Positions 52,301-61,191 of a DNA stretch of 64,000 nucleotides are shown one piece after another (position 1 is the stretch's first letter; every line of letters starts with the position of its first letter). This DNA is from Reichenbachiella agarivorans. GTDB lineage: Bacteria > Bacteroidota > Bacteroidia > Cytophagales > Cyclobacteriaceae. Location: NCBI RefSeq assembly GCF_025502585.1, contig NZ_CP106679.1:911001-975000 (forward strand), written 5' to 3'. The position numbers and the translations under genes were made by a program. The notes beneath the pieces are model-generated. The model was given only the letters and a program-made list of their open reading frames with translations. It did no database searches and was not told the origin of the DNA.

Positions 52301-52668
52301 GCCGTATCCTTCACTATCGCAAAAGCTTGAGGAAGTATAGAAAGGAGTACTTCTTCCAGACTTTTATCTCTTTCCTTGGCGAGTTTATCTATTTGTGCAA
52401 ATACAGCCTCTTTGTCATTGATTTCCATCTCTGGATTGTCAGCAATGGTAGCATGATGAGCAGCGATCTGATCATCGATACTTTTGAGGTGTGCAGTGAT
52501 TTTATCTTTTAATTCTTGAGTCTTGCCTCTGAGCTGATCGTCAGACAGTGAAGCAAGTTTTTCATATTCACCATTGATTAAATCTACATAAGGCATCAGC
52601 TCTTTGATATCTCTATCTGCTTTCGTTCCAAATACTTTTGCAATGCCCTTGGTTAATATATCCAACAT
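49306..52668 (-). CDS. secA: Preprotein translocase ATPase SecA, atypical C-terminus
   Basis: SecA drives proteins through SecYEG. The 1120-residue protein has Walker A [15 protein letters not shown], the [20 protein letters not shown] region, the second RecA domain with [12 protein letters not shown] and GRSGRQGD, and the helical scaffold/wing domains. It is longer than the E. coli protein (901) owing to insertions in the N-terminal and nucleotide-binding region, as usual in Bacteroidota. The C-terminus does not have the zinc motif CxCxSGxxxxxCHG. It ends [19 protein letters not shown] and 22 further residues, so the GRND of the SEC-C motif is kept but the cysteines are gone. Confidence 0.97.
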   Translation of the reverse strand: [1120 protein letters not shown]

Positions 52669-52843
52669 AAAATGTAGTGATTAAATAAAGAGGTAAATTT
52701 AATTTCTTTTTGATTCTTGCCTACCTATTCATGTTTTATTCCCAGAAGAAATTTAACGAAAGGACACAATGAATCCATGACAGAGATTCATTGAAAATCT
52801 TGCCAAAAGAAAAAACAAAGACAAATTGACAGAGATGTACCCT

Positions 52844-53611
52844 TTATAGGCTGATAGTACCTTGGAATACTTGTACCGCTGGACCTATGAGATGAATGTT
52901 GGTGAAACCGCCATTTTTCTTCTCGAACTGCACTTGTAGATTACCTCCTTTGGATTGCACATGGATGGGACTCATCAAGCCTTTGTCTGCCGCGGCTAAA
53001 CAAGACGCTGTGATTCCTGTGCCGCATGACAATGTTTCATCCTCCACTCCTCTTTCGTAGGTGCGGACAAAAACCTGATGCTGGTTGATCACTTCTACAA
53101 AATTCACATTGGTGCCGTGGGGCTTGTATTGCTCAGAATATCGGATGGTCGCTCCTTGCTTTACCACGGGAGACTCTTCTACTCGTTCTACAAAAATGAT
53201 GTGGTGGGGCGAGCCATTGTTGAGGAAATAATGATCTTCAAACTTAGCTGGAGCTGCCTGATCTTTCATTTTCAAATGGACAATCTCCTCTTTGATTTGA
53301 GCAGAGTACTCACCGTCTATTGTTTGAAAATTAGTGCTATCGGAGATGATACCTAGGAACTTGGCAAAGTTCACCGCACAGCGACTGCCATTGCCACAAA
53401 GACTTTTGCTGCCATCGGCATTGAAATAAACCATTTCAAAATCCAAATTCGGGTGATTCTCAATGAGAATCAGACCATCTGCCCCAATCCCCGTTCTACG
53501 ATTGCATAAGGTCGCGATGTGCTCAATATCATGCGCAAAGACATTTTCCCGGTTGTCTATCATGATGAAGTCATTGCCAGTGCCTTGGTATTTGTAGAAA
53601 TTAATCGACAT
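52844..53611 (-). CDS. dapF: Diaminopimelate epimerase
   Basis: DapF converts LL- to meso-diaminopimelate, without cofactor, for lysine and peptidoglycan. Both catalytic cysteines are in place: GNGSRCAVNF at about residue 77 and LSCGTGITASCL at about 205. The N-terminal FYKYQGTGNDFIMIDNR and RRTGIGADGLILIE match the family. The 255-residue length is normal. It is single, upstream of rplS on the same strand with a terminator not seen after it. Confidence 0.95.
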   Translation of the reverse strand: MSINFYKYQGTGNDFIMIDNRENVFAHDIEHIATLCNRRTGIGADGLILIENHPNLDFEMVYFNADGSKSLCGNGSRCAVNFAKFLGIISDSTNFQTIDGEYSAQIKEEIVHLKMKDQAAPAKFEDHYFLNNGSPHHIIFVERVEESPVVKQGATIRYSEQYKPHGTNVNFVEVINQHQVFVRTYERGVEDETLSCGTGITASCLAAADKGLMSPIHVQSKGGNLQVQFEKKNGGFTNIHLIGPAVQVFQGTISL

Positions 53612-53668
53612 AGAAGAATGATAATCTAAGGTTGATACGATTTTAGACTAAGCTGGTTTGGACTATAA

Positions 53669-53699
53669 AAAAAGCCATTCATCTCATGATGAATGGCTT
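53669..53699 (-). terminator. Rho-independent terminator after rplS
   Basis: AAGCCATTCATC (53672-53683) and GATGAATGGCTT (53688-53699) enclose a TCAT loop; an A-run at 53667-53673 gives U on the minus strand. It ends the rpsP-rimM-trmD-rplS operon. Confidence 0.85.
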
Positions 53700-53721
53700 C
53701 AGATCTTTCAAGACTGAAGAA

Positions 53722-54075
53722 TTATAGTTTATCCTTAATTCTAGCAGCTTTACCTTTTCTTCCTCTTAGGTAATAAAGTTTCGCTCTTCTCACTTTACCT
53801 TTTCTCAATACCTCGATCTTGTCGATGTTTGGTGAAGCTAATGGGAAAATTCTTTCTACAGCGATCCCGTTAGAGATTTTTCTTACAGTGAAAGTCTCAC
53901 CAGTCGTGTTAGAATTTTTTCTCTGCATGACTGTTCCTTGGAACTGCTGGATTCTTTCTTTAGTCCCTTCAGTGATTTTCACGTGAATATTAACGGTATC
54001 ACCAGGGCCGAACGAAGGAGCTGACTCTCTTCTTTCTTTATATTCTTCTTCGATAAGTTTTATTAACTCGCTCAT
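53722..54075 (-). CDS. rplS: 50S ribosomal protein L19
   Basis: The 117-residue L19 lies at the 30S-50S interface. It has the family pattern: [76 protein letters not shown]. It is the last gene of the conserved rpsP-rimM-trmD-rplS operon, 119 bases after trmD. Confidence 0.97.
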   Translation of the reverse strand: MSELIKLIEEEYKERRESAPSFGPGDTVNIHVKITEGTKERIQQFQGTVMQRKNSNTTGETFTVRKISNGIAVERIFPLASPNIDKIEVLRKGKVRRAKLYYLRGRKGKAARIKDKL

Positions 54076-54194
54076 TATATTAGCTTTTATGCCTTCTCAA
54101 AATTCGGACTGCAAATATAGGAAATATTATTTTTAAATTAAATCATGGATTCAAATATAATTCATTGAATCTCTGATCTTTTTTACCTGATCAG

Positions 54195-54884
54195 TTAGTT
54201 ATTACTTTCATCTCCTAATAAATCAGGTCGTTTTTGTCTGGTACGCTTCACGGCTTGATCAAATCTCCAATCATTGATTTTGGCCTCATGGCCTGATGTC
54301 AAGACCTCTGGTACAGCCCACCCCTTGTAATCCGCAGGTCTAGTATAGACTGGCGGGGCAACAAGATTGTCCTGAAACGAATCCGTCAATGCTGATGTCT
54401 CGTCATTCATCACTCCTGGAAGCAATCGAATAATCGAGTCTGCAACCACTGCAGCGGCCAACTCACCTCCTGTCAACACATAGTTGCCAATACTGATCTC
54501 TCTTGTCACCAGATGCTCCCTCACTCTCTCGTCCACACCTTTGTAATGTCCACAGAGCAAGATCATGTTCTGATGCAAACTCAACTCATTGGAAATACCC
54601 TGAGATAGCAACTCGCCATCTGGACTCATATATATGATATCATCATAGCTTCTCTCTGCCTTGAGTTTCGAAATGCATTTGTCTATCGGTTCTATCATCA
54701 ACACCATACCTGCTCCGCCGCCAAAAGCATAATCATCGATTTGATTATGCTTGTTGACTGCATAGTCTCTCAGATTATGAATATGGATTTGTGCAAGGCC
54801 TTTGTCCTCAGCACGCTTGAGTATGCTTTGATCCACAGTACCCTTGAACATCTCTGGTAGACAGGTAATAATATCAATTCTCAT
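54195..54884 (-). CDS. trmD: tRNA (guanine-37-N1)-methyltransferase
   Basis: TrmD methylates G37 beside the anticodon and prevents frameshifting. This is a SPOUT fold with the trefoil knot in [27 protein letters not shown] and [18 protein letters not shown], where the SAM adenine and G36-G37 are bound. The 229 residues are the usual length. It overlaps rimM by 11 bases. Confidence 0.97.
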   Translation of the reverse strand: MRIDIITCLPEMFKGTVDQSILKRAEDKGLAQIHIHNLRDYAVNKHNQIDDYAFGGGAGMVLMIEPIDKCISKLKAERSYDDIIYMSPDGELLSQGISNELSLHQNMILLCGHYKGVDERVREHLVTREISIGNYVLTGGELAAAVVADSIIRLLPGVMNDETSALTDSFQDNLVAPPVYTRPADYKGWAVPEVLTSGHEAKINDWRFDQAVKRTRQKRPDLLGDESNN

Positions 54885-55407
54885 TGTCTTCTAGATATAC
54901 ATCTATGAGCCCTTCGGGCAAATTGGCATGAATTAACTTTTGGTCAAAATCCACAGACAGAATGATTTCATCGTTGATTGGAATCATGACTTCATGGCCC
55001 ATATGTGTCAAAGAAATTAGGTTTTGAGGAGCGATTTCGTACACGCTATCTACAATCCCTATTTCTTTGCCCTCATCCAATAGCATCAATCCGACCAGTT
55101 GATGGAAATAATACTCGCCATCCTCAAGAGGAGGGAGATTATCCAACGGAAGATGCAATTCACAACCTACCAATTTCTCGGCATCTTCTAGTGCATTGAC
55201 ATCCTCAAACTTGGTGATTGACTTTCTTGGGTTGACCTGTATGTATTCCAAAAAAAATGGAACCAGTGTATTGCCTTGTTTCACAAACACTGATTCCAAA
55301 TCTTGATAATCGTAAGGATCGTCCACATCCAAAAAAATCTGGATTTCACCCTTCAATCCGTGAGTCTTGATCACATAGCCTAACTGGTAGCAATCGTCGA
55401 CTCTCAT
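54874..55407 (-). CDS. rimM: Ribosome maturation factor RimM
   Basis: RimM assists maturation of the 30S head, binding S19. The 177-residue protein has an N-terminal RimM domain ([26 protein letters not shown]) and a PRC-barrel domain ([30 protein letters not shown] ... [27 protein letters not shown]). It lies 6 bases after rpsP and overlaps trmD. Confidence 0.95.
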   Translation of the reverse strand: MRVDDCYQLGYVIKTHGLKGEIQIFLDVDDPYDYQDLESVFVKQGNTLVPFFLEYIQVNPRKSITKFEDVNALEDAEKLVGCELHLPLDNLPPLEDGEYYFHQLVGLMLLDEGKEIGIVDSVYEIAPQNLISLTHMGHEVMIPINDEIILSVDFDQKLIHANLPEGLIDVYLEDNEN

Positions 55408-55413
55408 AAAACC

Positions 55414-55989
55414 TTATTCAGCTGCTTTTTCTTCTTCCGCTGCTGGGGCTTCTTCAGTAGTCTCAGCTACAGGTGCTTCTTCAGTGGCCTCCGCCGCTGG
55501 TGCTTCTTCAACCTCAGCCACTTCTTCCACTACGACTTGCTTTTTAGCAATCTCCTCGGCTCTAGCTGCGTTTACTTTAGCTTCTGCTTCCAATCTTGCC
55601 TTTCTATCAGCTGCCTGATTTTTAGCTAGATCATCTGCAGTACCTTTTACTTTAGACTCTTTTTCACTCCACCATGCATCAAATTTAGCATCTGCTGCTT
55701 CCTGAGTAATAGCTCCTTTGTTCACACCAACTTGCAAATGCTTTCTGAACATTACACCTTGATCTGAAAGGATTTTTTTGGCCGTTTCTGTTGGGATCGC
55801 ACCATTCAAAACCCATTGAGTAGCACTTTCAATATTGATATTGACGTATGCTGGGTTTTGATTTGGGTTGAAAGTACCCAACTTCTCGATAAATTTACCA
55901 TCACGTGGTGCTCGAGCGTCCGCTACAACTACGTCGTAGATCGGTTGTTTTTTTCGGCCTCTTCTGGCCAATCTGATTTTTACTGCCAT
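55414..55989 (-). CDS. rpsP: 30S ribosomal protein S16 with long Ala/Glu-rich C-terminal tail
   Basis: S16 is an early assembly protein of the 30S body. The N-terminal core (about 1-85; [40 protein letters not shown]) is canonical. The tail (about 110-191) is a lysine-rich helix and then [13 protein letters not shown]-like repeats, common in Bacteroidota S16 but absent from E. coli (82 residues). It is the first gene of the operon, with a promoter box 56 bases before the start. Confidence 0.96.
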   Translation of the reverse strand: MAVKIRLARRGRKKQPIYDVVVADARAPRDGKFIEKLGTFNPNQNPAYVNINIESATQWVLNGAIPTETAKKILSDQGVMFRKHLQVGVNKGAITQEAADAKFDAWWSEKESKVKGTADDLAKNQAADRKARLEAEAKVNAARAEEIAKKQVVVEEVAEVEEAPAAEATEEAPVAETTEEAPAAEEEKAAE

Positions 55990-56010
55990 TGTATTTAATG
56001 TTAAATGATC

Positions 56011-56025
56011 GCGGATCGCGTCCGC
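56011..56025 (-). promoter_or_regulatory. Short hairpin in the rpsP leader
   Basis: GCGGA and TCCGC, loop CGCGT on the plus strand, 22 bases before the rpsP start codon. In its neighbourhood GATCGCG occurs twice in tandem. It could take part in translational feedback by S16 or be chance. Confidence 0.25.
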
Positions 56026-56044
56026 ATTTATTTAAAAAAGTCCG

Positions 56045-56052
56045 CAAATATA
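56045..56052 (-). promoter_or_regulatory. Putative rpsP operon promoter -7 box
   Basis: On the minus strand the sequence is TATATTTG, matching the Bacteroidota -7 consensus TAnnTTTG, with TTTAC about 19 bases further upstream as a -33 element. It implies a leader of about 50 bases. Confidence 0.45.
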
Positions 56053-56349
56053 GATTATTTATTTCTGAGAAGTAAATGATATACACTGAATTATATCAAC
56101 CAGACCAGAAAACAGGATAAAGTATTCACTTGCAAAAAGTCTCATTGAGTTGGCCATAGAAGCCCATTTGGAATTTTAAATCATATATCTTAAAAATAAT
56201 TGCCTTTACAACATGTTTTATTTTTACCTTATCAAGCGGGTATCTTGCTCCCACAGGGTCATTTGCAGGTTAAAACCTTTTCAAATTTCAATTTTAGACT
56301 ATTATTCGATAAAGCGAATATACGGTTTTCAAATAAAAATAATAGCTTA
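56053..56349. other. Divergent intergenic region rpsP / sucA
   Basis: AT-rich DNA without an ORF or RNA gene that I can recognise. It carries the two divergent promoters. Confidence 0.5.
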
Positions 56350-56357
56350 TATATTTG
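56350..56357 (+). promoter_or_regulatory. Putative sucA promoter -7 box
   Basis: TATATTTG fits TAnnTTTG. A TTTTC at 56326-56330 stands about 19 bases upstream as the possible -33 element. The start codon is 26 bases downstream. Confidence 0.4.
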
Positions 56358-56382
56358 TCCCCGTTAAATCTAAATTGATGTG

Positions 56383-59121
56383 ATGGACAAATTTACTTAT
56401 ATCGCAAACGCACATACCAATGTGATCGACGATATGTACCAATCGTATAAAGAAAACCCTGAGTCTGTTGATATTACTTGGCAGCGTTTTTTTGAAGGGT
56501 ACGACTTCTCTCTAGCCAAATTTGGAGAGAATGGAGCAACAGCAGCATCTCCTGCTACTACCAGTACTTCTGCAGCTATTTCTAACAAAGAAATAGCCGT
56601 AAGAGATCTCATACATGCATATAGATCAAGAGGTCACTTAAAATCTACCACCAACCCAGTCAGAGAAAGAAAGGATAGAACGGCCTTGCTGGAAATCGAA
56701 GATTTCGGTTTGACATCTGCTGATTTGGACACAGAATTTGAATGTGGCAATTTGATCGGAATTGGCAAAGCACCCTTGAGGAAGATTGTAGCTTCGCTAC
56801 AAGAAATCTACACTGGTTCTGTTGGGTTTGAGTACATGTACATCCGCAAGCCAGAAATCGTAGATTGGTTCAAAGAAAAAATAGAAAGAGAGGCATTGCA
56901 ATACAATCCTCCTATCGAAGAGAAAAAACAAATCCTATCCAAACTCAATGAGGCGGTAGCATTTGAAAACTTCCTACATACCAAATACCTCGGTCAAAAA
57001 AGATTCTCACTAGAAGGTGGTGAGACCACAATCCCTGCTATGGACGCACTCATTACTAAAAGTGCAGAACTGGGAGTAGAAGAAGTGGTCATCGGTATGG
57101 CTCACCGTGGTAGATTGAATGTCCTAGTAAATATCATGGGCAAAACCTACGAACAGGTCTTCAACGAATTTGAAGGATCATTCGCTCCAGATCAGACGAT
57201 GGGTGATGGTGACGTAAAATACCATATGGGGTTCTCGTCTCAAGTGGTGACCCCATCAGGGCATGAGGTCAATCTAAAATTGGCTCCAAACCCATCTCAC
57301 CTCGAAGCTGTAAATCCAGTAGTAGAAGGTTTTGTCAGATCCAAAATTGACAACCTATACCTAGACAGTAAAAAGGCAATGCCTATTCTGATCCATGGTG
57401 ATGCTGCTCTTGCTGGTCAGGGTATCGGTTATGAATTGATCCAGATGTCCAAATTAGACGCCTATGCAACAGGCGGTACCATTCATTTCATCATCAACAA
57501 CCAAGTAGGTTTCACGACTGACTTTGATGAGGCTAGATCGAGTATATACTGTACTGATTTGGCTAAAACTGTGGATGCACCAGTGCTGCACGTCAATGGT
57601 GACAAACCTGAGGCAGTGGTGTTCTGTATGAAAATGGCTGCAGAATACAGACAAAAATTCCAAGGAGATATATTCATTGACATGGTATGCTACAGACGTC
57701 ATGGACACAATGAAGCGGATGAACCTAAGTTTACTCAGCCCTCTCTCTATAATATTATATCCAAACATGCCAACCCAAGAGAAATCTACAACAAATCTCT
57801 CATCGAAAGAGGTGATGTTGATGCAAGTCTGGCTGTGAAAATGGACACGGAATTTAAGGAATTGCTCCAAGACCGACTCAACATGGTCAAGCAGGAAAAA
57901 TTGCCTTATGTTCTTCAAGAAACTGAAAAGGAGTTCTCAGAAATGAGATTGTCCCGACCAGAAGATTTTGATGTGTCACCAGATACGGCCATCAGCCAAG
58001 ATTATATCAACAAAGTTGGTAAAGCGTTGAGTGCTGTTCCTAAAGGTTTTAAACCAATCAAGCAGATCGAAAAAGTGCTAAAACAGCGCAAGGAAATGTT
58101 CTTTGACAAGAAGGAACTCAACTGGGCTTCTGCTGAACTTCTGGCTTACGGTTCGTTGCAATTGGATGGCAAGGTAGTAAGAATGTCAGGACAAGATTGT
58201 AAGAGAGGCACTTTCTCTCACCGTCATGCAGTGGTGAGAGACATGAACACCAATGCCCCTTATAGCTTCTTGGATCATATAGAAGGATCGGAGAGAAAAT
58301 TCAATATCTTCAATTCACATTTATCCGAGTTTGGAGTTTTGGGTTTTGAATTTGGTTATGCCATGGCAGATCCAAATGCGGTAGTTATTTGGGAAGCACA
58401 ATTTGGTGATTTTGCCAATGGTGCTCAAGTCATGATCGACCAGTTCATTTCTTGCTCTTATACAAAATGGAGAAGAATGAACAGCCTAGTAATGTTATTG
58501 CCGCATGGCTATGAAGGCCAAGGGCCAGAGCACTCCAATGCGCGACCAGAAAGATATTTGCAGCTGGCGTCTGGAAACAACATGTATATCTGTAACTTGA
58601 CCAAGCCGTCAAATTACTTCCACATGATCAGAAGACAAATGGCACTGCCATTTAGAATGCCGTGTATCTTGATGTCGCCTAAATCATTGTTTAGACATCC
58701 TTTGGTCGTGTCTCCTTTGGAAGAATTCACTAATAGTAGATTCCAAGAGGTGATTGGGGACGATTACGCAGATGCCAAAAAAGTCTCAAAAGTCTTGCTA
58801 TGTACGGGTAAAGTTTACTTTGACTTGCTCGAAAAACAGCAAAAAGACAAGAGAAAGGATGTGGCAATCATCAGAGTTGAGCAATTGCATCCATTCCCTA
58901 AAAAACAAGTGATGGCAGAGCTAGACAAATACAAGGTGGACATGGTACACTGGGTACAAGAAGAACCAGAAAACATGGGCGCTTGGTCATTTATGTTGAG
59001 GACGTTTAGAGAAGTGAAGAAAGACGTGATTTCTAGAAAATCCGCTGCTTCTCCAGCAACTGGATACTCCAAAGTACACAAACAAGAGCAGGAAGACATC
59101 ATGAATGCTGCCTTCGCCTAA
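56383..59121 (+). CDS. sucA: 2-oxoglutarate dehydrogenase E1 component
   Basis: This thiamine-diphosphate enzyme decarboxylates 2-oxoglutarate in the TCA cycle. The 912-residue protein has the N-terminal DMYQSYKENPESVDITWQRFFEGY (E1o-specific, E2 contact), the ThDP site GMAHRGRLNVLVN, IHGDAALAGQGIGYE and the transketolase-like C-terminal part (QFGDFANGAQVMIDQF, LLPHGYEGQGPEHSNARPER). ATG at 56383 (MDKFTYIAN) is preferred over GTG at 56380. It heads sucA-sucB-(four-helix bundle)-lpd. Confidence 0.97.
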   Translation: MDKFTYIANAHTNVIDDMYQSYKENPESVDITWQRFFEGYDFSLAKFGENGATAASPATTSTSAAISNKEIAVRDLIHAYRSRGHLKSTTNPVRERKDRTALLEIEDFGLTSADLDTEFECGNLIGIGKAPLRKIVASLQEIYTGSVGFEYMYIRKPEIVDWFKEKIEREALQYNPPIEEKKQILSKLNEAVAFENFLHTKYLGQKRFSLEGGETTIPAMDALITKSAELGVEEVVIGMAHRGRLNVLVNIMGKTYEQVFNEFEGSFAPDQTMGDGDVKYHMGFSSQVVTPSGHEVNLKLAPNPSHLEAVNPVVEGFVRSKIDNLYLDSKKAMPILIHGDAALAGQGIGYELIQMSKLDAYATGGTIHFIINNQVGFTTDFDEARSSIYCTDLAKTVDAPVLHVNGDKPEAVVFCMKMAAEYRQKFQGDIFIDMVCYRRHGHNEADEPKFTQPSLYNIISKHANPREIYNKSLIERGDVDASLAVKMDTEFKELLQDRLNMVKQEKLPYVLQETEKEFSEMRLSRPEDFDVSPDTAISQDYINKVGKALSAVPKGFKPIKQIEKVLKQRKEMFFDKKELNWASAELLAYGSLQLDGKVVRMSGQDCKRGTFSHRHAVVRDMNTNAPYSFLDHIEGSERKFNIFNSHLSEFGVLGFEFGYAMADPNAVVIWEAQFGDFANGAQVMIDQFISCSYTKWRRMNSLVMLLPHGYEGQGPEHSNARPERYLQLASGNNMYICNLTKPSNYFHMIRRQMALPFRMPCILMSPKSLFRHPLVVSPLEEFTNSRFQEVIGDDYADAKKVSKVLLCTGKVYFDLLEKQQKDKRKDVAIIRVEQLHPFPKKQVMAELDKYKVDMVHWVQEEPENMGAWSFMLRTFREVKKDVISRKSAASPATGYSKVHKQEQEDIMNAAFA

Positions 59122-59158
59122 TTAAATAGAGTTTTAAAAAAATTGAAAACATAGAAAT

Positions 59159-60691
59159 ATGATTGAGGTTAAAATACCAACAGTTGGAGAGTCGATCACG
59201 GAAGTGACTATTTCCCAATGGACCAAAAAGGACGGTGACTATGTCGAAATGGACGAAGTGATCTGTGAATTGGAATCTGACAAGGCTACTTTTGAGTTGA
59301 ACGCTGAAGCGGCAGGTACGCTAAGCATCAAAGTAGAAGAAGGCGAGACCATCGAAATCGGCACCATAGTATGTACCATAGATGAAAGTGGAAGCCAAGG
59401 CAAATCTACCAAGGCCGCTGAAGCAGCTCCTGCAGCAAAAAGTGCTGAAAAAAGCAAACCATCATCTGGTGGAGGCAAAACTGGTGAAATTTACACCATG
59501 ATTGTACCTACTGTGGGGGAATCGATTACAGAAGTGACCGTTGGCTCATGGGTGAAACAAGATGGCGACATGGTGGAATTGGACGAAATCATCGCTGAAA
59601 TCGAATCTGACAAGGCAACCTTCGAATTGACTGCTGAGGCAAGAGGCATCTTGCAGATCGTGGCTCAAGAAGGTGATACCATCGAGATTGGTGGCGAAAT
59701 CTGCAAAATAGAAGTGATAGAAGGCGATGCACCTGTAGCAAAAGCTGAAACAAGTTCTGCTCCTGCTGCCAGTACGGGGGGTAATTACGCAGAAGGTCAC
59801 GCTTCTCCTGCAGCGGCCAAAATTTTGGCTGAAAAAGGAATCGATGCTAAGGGAATCAAAGGCACTGGCGTAGATGGCAGAATCACCAAAGAAGATGCAC
59901 TTGCTGCTCAAAAATCTAAACCAGCAGCTGCTCCAGCAAAACCTGCTGCTGCAGAAGCCAAAGCAGCTGCTGCTCCATCTTTTGGTGTAAGCCGTGAGCA
60001 AACAAGAAAAAAATTGACTCCTTTGAGAAAGACTGTTTCTCGTCGATTGGTGTCTGTGAAAAATGAAACGGCAATGTTGACTACTTTCAACGAAGTAGAC
60101 ATGAAGCCTATCATGGATCTCCGTAAGAAGTACAAGGACGCATTCAAAGACAAATACGAAGTAGGTCTTGGATTCATGTCTTTCTTCATCAAAGCATCAT
60201 GTATGGCGCTACAGGAATGGCCTGCAGTCAATGCCCAAATCGATGGAGACGAGATCGTGTACAATGACTACTGTGACGTATCTATCGCTGTATCAGCACC
60301 GAAAGGATTGGTGGTACCAGTGATCAGAAATGCAGAGTCTTTGTCCTTCAATCAGATTGAGAGCGAAGTGGTAAGATTGGCAGTCAAAGCAAGAGACAAC
60401 AAGCTCAGCATCGACGAGATGCAGGGTGGTACCTTCACCGTGACCAACGGCGGTATCTTCGGTTCTATGCTCTCAACTCCGATCATCAATGCGCCACAAG
60501 CAGCGATACTAGGCATGCACAACATCGTAGAGAGACCTGTAGCGATCAACGGACAAGTGGAGATCAGACCGATCATGTACTTGGCACTGTCCTACGACCA
60601 CAGAATCATCGATGGACGCGAGTCCGTCAGCTTCTTAGTTAGAGTGAAGCAGTTGTTGGAAGATCCAGCTAGGTTGATGCTTGGCATATAA
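59159..60691 (+). CDS. sucB: Dihydrolipoamide succinyltransferase (E2) with two lipoyl domains
   Basis: E2 of the 2-oxoglutarate dehydrogenase complex transfers the succinyl group to CoA. The 510-residue protein has two lipoyl domains (about 1-77 and 115-192; lipoyl-lysines in [10 protein letters not shown] and [10 protein letters not shown]), an E3/E1-binding domain (about 218-255, [32 protein letters not shown]), an Ala/Pro linker, and a catalytic domain with [11 protein letters not shown] near the end. The second lipoyl domain is unusual compared with the one-domain E. coli SucB. It is 37 bases after sucA. Confidence 0.96.
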   Translation: MIEVKIPTVGESITEVTISQWTKKDGDYVEMDEVICELESDKATFELNAEAAGTLSIKVEEGETIEIGTIVCTIDESGSQGKSTKAAEAAPAAKSAEKSKPSSGGGKTGEIYTMIVPTVGESITEVTVGSWVKQDGDMVELDEIIAEIESDKATFELTAEARGILQIVAQEGDTIEIGGEICKIEVIEGDAPVAKAETSSAPAASTGGNYAEGHASPAAAKILAEKGIDAKGIKGTGVDGRITKEDALAAQKSKPAAAPAKPAAAEAKAAAAPSFGVSREQTRKKLTPLRKTVSRRLVSVKNETAMLTTFNEVDMKPIMDLRKKYKDAFKDKYEVGLGFMSFFIKASCMALQEWPAVNAQIDGDEIVYNDYCDVSIAVSAPKGLVVPVIRNAESLSFNQIESEVVRLAVKARDNKLSIDEMQGGTFTVTNGGIFGSMLSTPIINAPQAAILGMHNIVERPVAINGQVEIRPIMYLALSYDHRIIDGRESVSFLVRVKQLLEDPARLMLGI

Positions 60692-60750
60692 GTATTGAGA
60701 TTTGAGTATTGTGTATTGAGATTAGTTATGTATTGGGATAACGTATTGAT
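60691..60750 (+). repeat. TATTGAG-type short repeats before the four-helix-bundle gene
   Basis: AGTATTGAG, GAGTATTG, GTATTGAG and TATTGGG follow each other directly after the sucB stop. These are in inverse orientation to the CTCAATA tract at 61156-61185, so the small gene between them is framed by inverted simple repeats. Confidence 0.65.
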
Positions 60751-60786
60751 GTTGTTATCTTAACTCTTGAAACCAAATCTAATTTT

Positions 60787-61137
60787 ATGCACAATTACAA
60801 GGAACTCAATGTATGGAAGAAGTCTGTTGATTTAGCAGTTAAGGTTTATCAAGAGACTTCTTCATTTCCATCAGATGAGAAGTATGGTATGACGAGTCAA
60901 ATAAGAAGGTGTTCTGTATCCATTTCTTCTAATATTGCTGAGGGATCAGGAAGATCCACAGACAAAGATTTCAATCTTTTCTTGGGATACTCCTACGGAA
61001 GCTCATGTGAACTAGAAACTCAATTGATAGTTTCTAATCGAGTTGGTTTGCTGGGGGATGATAAATTCAAGGGATTAAATAATGACATTCAGGAAATCCA
61101 AAAAATGCTTTTTAGCCTAAGGAATTCCTTAAAATAA
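60787..61137 (+). CDS. Four-helix bundle protein (23S rRNA intervening-sequence / Avd-like family)
   Basis: The 116-residue protein has the complete family pattern: YKELNVWKKSVDLAVKVYQETSSFPSDEKYGMTSQIRRCSVSISSNIAEGSGR, then FNLFLGYSYGSSCELETQLIVSNRVGLL and a last helix IQEIQKMLFSLRNSLK. Such proteins form pentameric four-helix bundles; they are encoded in 23S rRNA intervening sequences, in diversity-generating retroelements (Avd) and, in Bacteroidota, at many unrelated sites. Function of the stand-alone type is unknown. It separates sucB from lpd and is framed by inverted simple repeats, so it looks inserted. Confidence 0.88.
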   Translation: MHNYKELNVWKKSVDLAVKVYQETSSFPSDEKYGMTSQIRRCSVSISSNIAEGSGRSTDKDFNLFLGYSYGSSCELETQLIVSNRVGLLGDDKFKGLNNDIQEIQKMLFSLRNSLK

Positions 61138-61155
61138 TAAAGAGTAGCAGAGTGT

Positions 61156-61185
61156 CTCAATACTCAATACTCAGTACTCAATACT
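61156..61185 (+). repeat. CTCAATA heptamer tandem repeat
   Basis: Four 7-base units (CTCAATA, CTCAATA, CTCAGTA, CTCAATA) plus CT end 6 bases before the lpd start. They are the inverse of the TATTGAG repeats at 60691-60720. In the mRNA the two tracts could pair around the small gene. Confidence 0.75.
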
Positions 61186-61191
61186 AAAAAA

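Noticed and set aside
58815-59102. Antisense frame of 95 codons inside sucA, and similar long antisense frames in secA, glmS and fumC
   Set aside because: These mirror the codon pattern of well-supported genes on the other strand and have no start-region signals or recognisable protein features.
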